Positions 20,578 through 30,648 of a DNA stretch of 30,648 nt are shown here, one piece after another. Numbering within the stretch: position 1 is the stretch's first letter; each line of letters starts with the position of its first letter. Position numbers and translations under genes: made by a program. Source of the DNA: Pleurotus djamor (taxonomy: Eukaryota; Basidiomycota; Agaricomycetes; Agaricales; Pleurotaceae); contig JAPEVF010000051.1 of assembly GCA_029747585.1 (NCBI GenBank), positions 115,399 through 146,046 of the forward strand, in the 5' to 3' direction. The notes beneath the pieces are model-generated. The model worked only from the letters and a program-made list of their open reading frames with translations, searched no databases and was not told where the DNA came from.

Positions 20578-21124
20578 ATCCAAAATAACGACATGCTTAT
20601 CTTTCTGCCTCCTTTGTGGTTTCTTCGCTGTCTGGCTTTGTTCAACGTTGTTGCAATTCTCCTGGAAGTACCATCCATCATCGTATCAATGAGTAGCTGC
20701 CTCTCTTTGCTTTCAGTCCTCCCCTCGACAAGTACATATCCATATTTACACTTCCACCATATATTTCATACCTTACACCTGCACTTTACAATTCCCGGAC
20801 TGTATCAACCAACCATTTCTCTTTTCACTTTGCGGTGTCTCATGTAGGGCTAACGGCCCATCTAGCATTTTCTCCCTCTTAGCATTCCATATAGGTAGCA
20901 CATCATGGGCTTAAGGCCCACTTACTTGCAACAATGTTCGGTAGGTATAATGTAGTGTATACATCGTACTTTCTCCTGCAACTCTGCGTCTTCAGCTGAA
21001 CTTCCGAGACACTGTGTGAAGGGCTGATCGACGATGACGTTATCCCTCGGCTTTGGATCCTATAATAGCACCTGCGTCCACCGCTTGCATGTATACACTT
21101 GACCCTCCCCACTGCTTTTGACCC
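20578..21124. other. Intergenic region between nucleoporin and YME2 genes
   Basis: A T/C-rich 3' flank of the nucleoporin gene and the YME2 promoter. Two short hairpin-capable motifs, GGGC-TAACG-GCCC at 20847-20859 and GGGC-TTAAG-GCCC at 20907-20919, lie exactly 60 bp apart. No RNA gene or coding exon is recognised. Small open frames here have no domain features. Confidence 0.45.
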
Positions 21125-24100
21125 ATGCTCGGCCGCGTAGTCGCACGTCGAGTGATTCAGTCAAATGAACTTCGACGACGATTAATCCATTGCAACGCGA
21201 CACGCGAGGGTTGGTTGTTTGTGGACTCCGTATTTCCAATACAAGTTGGCTCCTGGGAGTGAGTCTCTCCCATTTGCCCCCCATTTCGTCTGACCCTTAG
21301 TCTGATCATTGGCGAACAGTTTACGAACGTATATTGGCATCCTTCGACAAGACACGTTGTTGAATTCGCTGAAAACGAAGTTATCTCGGGTGAAGGCCCA
21401 TGACTTCACCATCCTCGAGCTTGATCCACATTTCAAAGACGGAGGAGTGTTCGTTCGGTTCCAATATTCCTTACCTCCGGAAGGGACTGTCGAAGAAGTT
21501 GAAGCCACGTCCAAGGAATCAGAGAACCTGATAGACACCACTGCAAGTGATGTTGCCTTCGCTTCCGATGGCCACACTCCTCAAGAAAGACGTGTTTTAA
21601 GAGAGTTTGAAACTCTCTTGAACGAACAGGCGGACTCAGAAGGAGGCTTGCCTTCGTGGCTTGGTCTGGGAAGAGGAAGTGTATGGCTCGTTAGAGGCAG
21701 CCCTTGGAGAGAGGTAAGTTTCGAGATATCGACGTTGGCCGTGGTAGTATTGACGAAATATTCCCGGGTATGTTTAGGACATGAGCCGATTTGCTTTCCC
21801 TGTCATCAAAGTCGCATTCGAAGGTCCTGATGTGCAAGAGCAAACTCTCTATCAACTCTTTCGTCCGTATGGTCGGATTCAAGATCTTGCTCTCCCTACA
21901 CCCACTCCTGCTGGCACGCTTCGGTCCTCGACGGTGTCCTTCACCCGCCTACGATCGGCGACCATTGCTCGTAATGTACTTCATGGGCTGCAAATATCGT
22001 CTGACGGCGCGTGAGTGTCTGAATTGTTTGCCTATCGAGTAACTCGTTCATTTACCCGGGTAGTCCGAGCAATGCAGCGAAAGTTGCATTCACCCGGCTA
22101 AGGACAGCCTATCAACCTCCAATACGGGCACATGTCATAAGAGATTGGATTGCAGGGCATCCAAGAATTGTGCTTCCCGTCGTCGTCTTCCTCTTTGGAA
22201 CGTTTACCTACACGGTCCGTGATTCAGTTGACTAGCGTTGTTGCTCCTACTCATGCAACGTAGGTGTTCGACCCTATACGGTCTTTGATGGTGCAAAGCA
22301 AAATGCTCAATTGGTTTGACTATCGCGGTGCGTTGCCCCATCTCATGATTCGCATCAACGTTCTAATCGTACGCCTCCTTCACAGAAACGAGAATATACA
22401 AATGGATTATCTCAAATACTTACGATAAACTGCCCAAACAATTGACTTCCACCTTTTACGACACCAATGAACCGTGTCCAGCTGCTAATGCCTGTGCCAC
22501 TGACTCTGCCGTCCAATATCATGCTAGTCGCCGCTCTGAAGCTCGCATAGAGGGTGTATGGAAGGAGCGACAGGAAGCTGAACGACTAGTGCGCACCTAT
22601 CTCGACGACCTCCCAAGTACACTCTTTTCTTGGTCGCTACTTATCTCGTTTCTTACAACATACATCAGATACCGTGGCATTCCTACACGGCCCACAAGGA
22701 AGCGGGAAGACACGACTTCTTGATGAGGTCCTCAAGGACTCACCAAGGTCAGCTGAATGGTACCTACCGTTGAGCCTAATACTCATGTCGTTTACACACA
22801 CTTAGGCATGTCATGTATGTGGATTGTCGCGAACTTCAGAAAGCCAGTTCAGACTCCTTGCTTGTGGGTGGTCTCGCTCGGCAAACCGGCTACTGGCCGA
22901 TTTTCACTTTCTTCGACTCCATGAGCAACTTGCTCGACTTGGCTAGTGTTGGTTTGATCGGCCAAAAAGGTGGGCGTTAACGCTCTCATCCATGTATCCC
23001 GTTTTCTCATGCGAAACTAATGCTTCATAGCGGGCTTCTCGACATCCGTGACAGACCAGTTGAACCAAGTGCTCACTGTGGTTACTCGTGCACTTCAAGC
23101 TGTCTCTGCCTCTCATGTTCGAGCAGCAGAACTTCAACGTGTAAGAGCGGAACAAGCTGAGAAACGCCGGGCTGCACAAGATGTTATCGTGAACCGAATA
23201 AGACACGGTACCTGGCATGATGGTCGCATTGATGTTGTTTCAGGTACTGGAGTCATCAGTGAACTTGGAGTAGGAGATGAACCATTTGGGATACTGGAAG
23301 ATGAATCATCTCCTGGCATCGAGCCTAGTGGCTCCCCTTCTGACCAATCTCGTTCGGAAGCCGAGTTGATGAGGGAAGCCATGATTGAGCTGGGCAAACC
23401 GGAAGGCGAAAGGCAAAATGATAGGATCATTGGACAGGAGAAGAAGGATGGCCATAAGCACGAGGCCGCCGACGCTGATACATTAGCTGCATTGCCGATT
23501 GTGATTATTCGCAATTATGCCGTCACTAACAAAGCAGGCGGGAGCAAAGAAGAGCTTTTGGCGGCACTCGCCCAATGGGCGGCAAATCTTTCTGAAAACC
23601 AGGTGCGTGTTCACTGTTTCCACCTTTCATGGGCGCGTCACTTTACTCACCCCTAGCGTAGATCGCGCATGTTATCGTCGTTAGCGATAACAGAGAAAAT
23701 TCTAAGCGTCTAGCCAAAGGTGAGTCCTCCACGAACCTAGCAAGGAAACAAATTCATTCTTACCTCTTGGGGCATGAAGCTCTTCCTTCAAAGCCACTGA
23801 ACTCCATCGCACTTTCCGATGCCGACACTTCCAGTGCACTCTCGTTCTTGAAACAGCGCATGAATGAAGCCTCAATCGATGTCGCCTTTTCGCAAAAGGA
23901 GACCGAACTGGTTGAACGGTTGGGTGGACGAGCGAGTGACCTTGAAAGCGTAAGTCAATGTTCTCATTTTACGCATTTCTATCCGAAAATGACCAAACAC
24001 CAATCAAATTGGTGATCAGCTCATCCATAAAATGCGCAATGGTCAAGGGGTTGAAGAAGCTGTGGAGGACATCATCGTGCGTGGGGTTAGCGAGCTGCGC

Positions 24101-24819
24101 AAGAATGCCTTTGGGGATGATGCAGATGATGCCAAAGGCCTCGCTTGGACGAGAGAGCAAGCATGGGCGGTGCTCAAGATCCTTTCGAAGAAGACTGAGG
24201 TATGCAATCTACTTCGATTTGAATTTGACATGATCCTAATGAACGAGCTAGGCATCTTATCATGAGGTGTTAATCGAATTCCCGTTCAAAGGCGATGAGT
24301 CGGCACTGAGAGGTATGGAACATGCCGAATTGATCTCTATTGGGACTACGAATGGTGGGATTTATCATCATGTTCATCAAGCCCGACCTCACCGTTGTAT
24401 TTCACAGGCCGGCCGTCGACAATACGACCTGGAAAGCCGGTATATAAATATGTCTTTCAGCGACTTGTCCAAGGTAAAAGTAATCCACGGGTTCGCTTTT
24501 ACTCTGTTGCTTACAATGCGTCCAAGATCCTATATTCCAAGCAAGCCAAGATATTGCTTATAATGAGCGGTTGATATCCAGTGCGGAGAAGACCATCCAA
24601 TCTTGCGAAGAGGAGCTGCGCACCCTTGAAACCATCCGCGAGCAGGAGGCCCGAGCAAGGGGATGGGTTGATTGGGCCTTTGGTTGGGTCTTGGGCTCAA
24701 GGGCTTGTGATATGAGAGCGGCATATCTGTTCGATAAGATGGGTGCCGCCGAAAAGAAGCTAGAGGGACTGGAGAAGAAGAATGCGGAACTGAAGAAAGT
24801 CTTTGCGAAGTCGCGGTGA
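21125..24819 (+). CDS. YME2: Mitochondrial escape protein 2 (YME2/RNA12)
   Basis: Fifteen exons: 21125-21258, 21320-21713, 21778-22010, 22064-22214, 22264-22327, 22386-22616, 22669-22747, 22806-22969, 23031-23602, 23662-23719, 23780-23949, 24020-24199, 24252-24354, 24408-24473, 24527-24819; 963 aa. All 14 introns (49-70 nt) keep phase. The N-terminus is Arg-rich without acidic residues until E16, like a mitochondrial presequence, then GWLFVDSVFPIQ, typical of the family. An RRM-like domain spans about 180-275. A transmembrane segment lies at about 289-304. A P-loop GPQGSGKT (410-417) opens the large ATPase-like domain. An acidic insert with many Ser, Glu and Lys residues sits at about 560-635. 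The C-terminus is a coiled coil (about 895-963). Yme2 is an inner-membrane protein that influences nucleoid structure and escape of mtDNA to the nucleus. The insert is likely a lineage-specific loop. Confidence 0.94.
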
Positions 24820-26184
24820 ACTCGTTGCTAAGTAGGTTCGGTGCTCTGGATTTCCGTTTGGCTTCGGTGATGTGGTGGGCAACCCTGCATACGAAGAAAT
24901 GATTTACTTTATCATCGACATCAACGGTCAACGTTTCAGCATGTAACCTTCAACGCTCGGCTAAGCATTTACCTCTGCAGAGTACGTAGTCCGTCCCCTT
25001 CATCATTAGGAGTTCTCCTGTTCTTTTAATCAATTCCTCGTCAAGTGCAAGTTGCGGATTGTTTCAGTCGGACTGAGGCCACTGGGCTCGTTGATCACAA
25101 GCGTTTGAAACTGGTAGATGGGCGCATGCGGTGCGATGACCATCATTTACACAAAAGCAGAACCATGGCTCTTGATGCCAACCCACACGGATCAATAGCA
25201 AAACAATAAAAGATACATAGTGAGCAATCGCTTGAGGTGCATCATATATCATATTTGTTGCCACATCAGTATTGCGTACGTGCTCCAATTAGTCATGATT
25301 TTGATTCCGGCTCGGTCGAGGCTGCTTACATTCTGCTCATACGACGGTCCGTTCATGCGTCTGCATGAAAAAGCGGCATAGCGACGGTCCACTCTTGTTA
25401 GATGCTGATGTTTCTAGCTCGAGGTCAGGTCGAGAACATGTAACCGACTGTCGGTGATGGTCCATGGAGGCTGAGGTACCCATGGCCACCACAAACTCGA
25501 CTTCGTCACATCTTGTGTATCCAAGAGTGCGATGAGCGGCTTGCGTTCAAAATCATCTCAGTTGTGAAAGAAAGCATGAAGGCAAGTAGATGGCCAGCTC
25601 AGCAAAGACTACAAAAGGTGGAAGGGGGGCTGACGTGCAGACCTTTTGGCCCAAGAATGCTGAAAGCGCGTTGCTCCGTTCTAGGACGTAACCATAACAA
25701 CACAAAGTTTCCCACGATCACAGCTAGACATATCAATTCTCACAATCCGGTTGTTCTCTGGTACAGTTTCTTGTAAGTCCTCCTTCCCCTTCTCCTCCTC
25801 GTACCGCTGCCCTTTTCTCCTTCTTTTACATCTTTTCTCCCCTTTTTCTCTTTTCTTTTTGGCCGGACTAAAACCCGTTTGCACCCATTGCACAGAAGCG
25901 CGAGCGCAAGGCGTTGAACGTCCACCGTCCTTTCGAAACTTTCCTCCACTTCGACCTTGTTCCTGCTGGTGCCGCAAGTCCATTCTCTGTGCAAGACATT
26001 CTTTTACATATCCTCTCCGAGAGAGCCCCGCCTGCGAACAATCCGAGCCTTCAACAAAGAACAAGCCACTTGTAAGGGACCACGAGTTGACGAAACCGCT
26101 CTGTTTCTTACGAACCTCTCCCTTACCCAGCTTCAACCCCCCTTCCGCCAAGTTATCCAGTAATATCATATCCAAGAAGCAACG
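24820..26184. other. Long intergenic region upstream of the tetraspanin gene
   Basis: The longest gene-free stretch here, 1365 bp. It starts with the YME2 3' flank. A strongly pyrimidine-rich tract (about 25775-25860) lies 330-410 bp before the tetraspanin ATG. A GTAAGT at 25773 and a TTGCACAG acceptor ending at 25895, with ACTAAAAC between them, could bound a 123-nt 5' UTR intron. No tRNA, repeat family or coding exon was found. The long antisense frame at 25681-26358 has no domain and overlaps the tetraspanin exon. Confidence 0.45.
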
Positions 26185-27128
26185 ATGGTTTCCAAGAAGT
26201 TGTACGCTGTATGGGCCTTCCTCGCCCTCTGTCTCCTCGTGTCGGGCGTAGTGGCCCTGGCCTTTTCCATTGTTTGGCGGAAACCAGACGTCCTCATGAA
26301 CATGGTCATCAGTAGTGGAGACCTCACCGGTGCGTTGTATAACCCCCGTGTATGGCACAATGTCTCATATTCCGCTATAGCTGGTACCGTCCTTGGTGTC
26401 TTTCTCCTTGTCACCTTTTTCCTATCTGTCGGTGCTATCATCCAGCCTAACCATGTTACCGTCGGTCTCGTCGCTCTGAACTGGCTCCTCATCATGGACT
26501 CCCTCGGCATTGTCGTTATCGGAACCTTTGTCTGGTTCTTTACACTTCGGGAGCGTGCCAACTTTCACGCTTTGTGGATACAAGCATCTGAACAGACACG
26601 AACACAGCTACAGGATCAAGTAAGTTCTGTCTCCTTCAATTGTGCCACACCCTTTCGCCGTCCCCGTTACCCGAGTGTGCACAGCAGTGGCGTCGAAACT
26701 GACGCTCTTCTGTTACAGCTATCCTGTTGCGGTTACTTCAGTAGTATCGACAATGCTGTCATCGGCGGCACACACTGTGCGGACATCAATTTTGTACAGA
26801 GCCTCAACCTCACCGAAGAGTCCAACTTTTGCGTTGCCCCTATCACGAAGTTTGCTGATGAAACGTTGAACAATATCTTCACGTACGTCGAGCGCGTTCT
26901 TGGTACCCCGAGCATTACAAACTGACTGATTGATACGCCGCGCAGGACGATTTATGGCTTCATGGCAGTAATTATCTGCCTCTTCCTCGCGTCGTTATGT
27001 GTCATCAAGAAGGCATGTCGTCCCCGTCTTCCACGTCTCCTCCCTTATCTGACTTTGTTGAACAGAGACAAGAAGCTGAACGGTTCAAGAAGATAGACGC
27101 CAAACGTGGTGGACGAGGCTTCGTCTAA
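26185..27128 (+). CDS. Tetraspanin-like membrane protein
   Basis: Exons 26185-26619, 26719-26882, 26946-27012 and 27066-27128 give 242 aa. Four membrane segments are visible at about 8-30, 62-86, 94-119 and 201-221. A small first loop and a large second extracellular loop carry the tetraspanin CCG signature (148-150, SCCGYFS), plus two more Cys in THCADI and NFCVAP, giving the minimal four-Cys loop. N-glycosylation sequons occur in the loops (NVS, NLT). The C-terminus is short, cytosolic and basic (KKRQEAERFKKIDAKRGGRGFV). Fungal tetraspanins organise membrane domains and polarised growth; in plant pathogens PLS1 is needed for penetration pegs. Here only membership can be claimed. Intron 1 (99 nt) is stop-free and in frame; intron 3 (27013-27065) starts with GC. 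A 5' UTR intron is possible. Convergent with BMT2. Confidence 0.9.
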
Positions 27129-27849
27129 GGCTCTCGTTCACCCTGGTCTGTTTTCTAGTATCCTCCTCCCCCTCCAGCTCTATCTCCCTAATCCCCCTCC
27201 AACTCTAACTGTATACTGTCATTCCTTATCATCCCTCGCCCCCCGTCCACCTTTCTTCCGCTCTCTCTCCTTCCATCCCTGATGCAACCAGTGTGCATTC
27301 TCAACCAGTACGTGGCAACCGTTACGACTCTGGCAGGCCTGGGTCCCAGTGGTCAGATCTAGAATCACCGCCATTATTACAACAACGCTTCTTAACACCG
27401 TCGCTATCCCAAGTTGCATAGCTTACACCCGTTGCAATGCTCTTGATTCGAGCATGTTTTCTATCAGCACAGGTACTACACACATACTCGAGCGCTCTCC
27501 CCGTCTCTCTCCAGGCCCCTCCCTCTCCTCGATATCCCTACATTCTCTCCCACTCACTACACCCCTCGAGTCCTGTAGTTTTTGCTATTCTTGCATTATT
27601 ACTGCTTTGACCGGTTGAACCCTCTTTTGATTTGACTTGTTCTTTGTTTATCTTTTTTCTTCTTTACTTTCATCCGACTATACTTTAGTACGTAGTACAC
27701 TTGTACTCATTGGGCAGCGTGGTATAAGGATTTTTTCATCCGTCTACAATGGCTCTTTGGTATCAATCTCACCGTGAGCCAGCGGTCCAACTGACATCTG
27801 CCACTTCAGCTATATCAAGACCGTATCTGGTAAGAACTACAAGATGTTT
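27129..27849. other. Convergent intergenic region, tetraspanin / BMT2
   Basis: These 721 bp between stop codons contain a C/T-rich 3' flank of the tetraspanin gene (27129-27290) and a T-rich block near 27620-27680. A 90-codon frame at 27349-27618 is low-complexity and unrecognised. No RNA gene or repeat was identified. Confidence 0.45.
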
Positions 27850-28891
27850 TCATGAACTGTGGATGATACTGAAATTGTTACGGTTCCCCGTCCGAAGGAC
27901 TTTCTTCCGTGAGTAGTCGTTAGTATCATCGGTATTGGGCTGACCCTTCGTGTACAATAGATACACCATCTTCCCGCCAGCTTTCCAACGAGATTTGAGC
28001 TCTTCAAATCCGATGGAGCTCATGAAACCTCGAAGATGATCGAACGTTAGATAGCGGGAGTTTGATACGCAGGGAAGGGGGAGCTGAGAAGGACGGACAT
28101 GAGCAACGAGTAAACACGGAGGTTGGTAGGGTATTTACAGCAAGGAAGAGGTATCCACCGTCCACGAGCATGTCGTAGGCGTACCGAAGCATGCGGCCTA
28201 CACAACTGTCAGCTTTTATTATAAACTGTGCACAGAATTGTCGTACCACGGTCGCTAGCGTCTGGGACGAAATTGAGTACTAGACTGAGACTTATGATGT
28301 CCCATTTTCTGTGGTGTTCTATTTGATCTAGCTCCAGGAAATCCTGCTCGAGGATATCTGGATGTCGCGAACGAAGATCAATAGGAGTGGCGTCGATCCA
28401 GGACGTGTAAGGGCGATAATTATCTGGCTTCAAGGCGCCTACTTCCAGTAATCTACGACCAACTGAACTCAGTCCGATGAGACAATGTACCTCATCATAC
28501 AGTACACGCACCGTCGTTTGAGCATCTTTCTTCGACACTCCTCGTGGACCTTGAATTCTTGCAACCACCCAACAAGAACCTTTTCACTTCCACCACCACG
28601 GTCATTACCCTGGCCAATGCTCGACATCCGCTGGTACGCCGCTAAGCCACCCAATTCCTCAATTTCATTGTTGATTTCCGACAAAGAAAGCTTGGTCGCT
28701 GCCTCTGACTCGGAAGCCTTGTTCAGTTGGCCTTTGCTTTGTGTTTTGAGGGCATTCTCGAGCTGTGTTTTCTGCTTCAACAGGGTGTGAAAACGTCTGA
28801 TCAGAGTCCGACTGGATCGCGGACGACTTGAGGATGAGTCGGTTGTAGGAATCGCTGTTATGGGTGCTTTTCTTTTCTTGGCTTTGGGCAT
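27850..28891 (-). CDS. BMT2: 25S rRNA adenine-N1 methyltransferase BMT2
   Basis: Exons in minus order: 28891-28512, 28467-28247, 28197-28139, 28083-27850; 297 aa. The start ATG gives a lysine-rich MPKAKKRKAP, a likely nucleolar targeting signal. A helical N-terminal part follows, then the SAM-binding Rossmann fold: LLEVGALKPDNY (133-144), WIDATPIDLRSRHP, ILEQDFLEL, and the BMT2 hallmark WDIISLSLVLNFVPDASDRG. After the third exon come LPLPCVSNSRYLTFDHL and, near the end, YSRKKVLRTGNRNNFSII. In yeast BMT2 makes m1A2142 of 25S rRNA during large-subunit assembly in the nucleolus. The 28468-28511 intron is only 44 nt with a TGAG acceptor; the TTCAG five bases downstream is out of frame. Shares a 208-bp promoter with the F-box gene. 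Confidence 0.93.
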
Positions 28892-29099
28892 CTTTGCGTG
28901 GAATGGGTTGGCCGACAATGGTGACCTTCAACTTGGAGCAGCCTTGGGCTTTCATCACGTGGGACCGACCTCCTTAAAGGCTCCTGAACGTTGCTTTCAT
29001 TCAACTCTCCGACAACTGGTCCACGCGTCTCCTCGCCCATATATATAGCAAAGGAATGATCAACTATACTTCCATCCCCTTCTGTGTCGACTATCTCAC
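28892..29099. promoter_or_regulatory. Divergent promoter, BMT2 / F-box gene
   Basis: A 208-bp region between ATGs. A TATATATAG box lies at 29040-29048, about 52 bp before the F-box gene ATG at 29100. ACGCGT (29023-29028) is a full MluI box. CACGTG lies at 28956-28961 in the context ATCACGTGGG, close to BMT2. It is the only promoter here with a clear TATA box. Confidence 0.6.

Positions 29100-30648
<1,549 letters not shown>

Noticed and set aside
24820..26184. Hidden tRNA or small RNA gene in the longest gap
   Set aside because: No B-box-like GGTTCRANNCC or cloverleaf pairing was seen on either strand by eye; a tRNAscan/Infernal run would settle it.
25681..26358. 225-codon minus-strand open frame
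   Set aside because: It is antisense to the tetraspanin first exon and its pyrimidine-rich leader; low-complexity Lys/Glu/Gly/Arg with no homology seen.
27349..27618. 90-codon frame between tetraspanin and BMT2
   Set aside because: Low-complexity Ser/Thr/Leu sequence in a 3' flank; no domain or splice partners.
28004..28249. 81-codon minus-strand frame overlapping BMT2
   Set aside because: It reads through two BMT2 introns; the spliced frame restores LPLPCVSNSRYLTFDHL and the conserved end.

Overview
The window is nuclear DNA of a basidiomycete fungus, most likely an Agaricomycete. Genes are close together on both strands and cut by many very short introns. I place about 70, from 44 to 99 nt and mostly 46-64 nt, with GTRNGT-like donors. 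Gene order is eukaryotic, with no operons, CRISPR arrays or phage genes. Thirteen protein-coding genes can be rebuilt by splicing. No tRNA, rRNA or transposon was recognised.

Layout: (1) 255-2057 + RRM/R3H RNA-binding protein of the PIN4/Cip2 group; (2) 2850-6481 - large Ser/Pro-rich protein of unknown function with a PINIT-like C-terminal domain; (3) 6686-8739 + TRAPPC13; (4) 8881-10734 - V-ATPase subunit H (VMA13); (5) 10885-11913 + mitochondrial ribosomal protein mL46; (6) 11951-13431 - mitochondrial endonuclease G (NUC1); (7) 13815-14540 + multiprotein bridging factor MBF1; (8) 14712-16559 - gamma-tubulin; (9) 16726-20577 + FxFG nucleoporin; (10) 21125-24819 + YME2; (11) 26185-27128 + tetraspanin; (12) 27850-28891 - BMT2 rRNA methyltransferase; (13) 29100-30467 + F-box-like protein.

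Genes 1-9 strictly alternate strand. This gives four short divergent promoters (6482-6685, 10735-10884, 13432-13814, 16560-16725), a fifth at 28892-29099, and tight convergent ends (37 bp between the mL46 and NUC1 stop codons). The genes are mostly conserved housekeeping functions: vesicle traffic, vacuolar acidification, mitochondrial translation and DNA maintenance, microtubule nucleation, nuclear pore, rRNA modification. Three products (mL46, NUC1, YME2) act in mitochondria. Shared promoters suggest co-expression of neighbours, not a common pathway.

The most unusual features are in splicing. MBF1 can only be read with a 2-nt micro-exon. Gene 2 probably has an 18-nt micro-exon. Two introns look GC-AG. 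Three introns are stop-free and a multiple of three long, so retention would keep frame. Thirteen single Ns are present, ten of them in the first 2.34 kb. One, at 4325, looks like an inserted base that artificially breaks gene 2. I see no clearly new multi-gene system.
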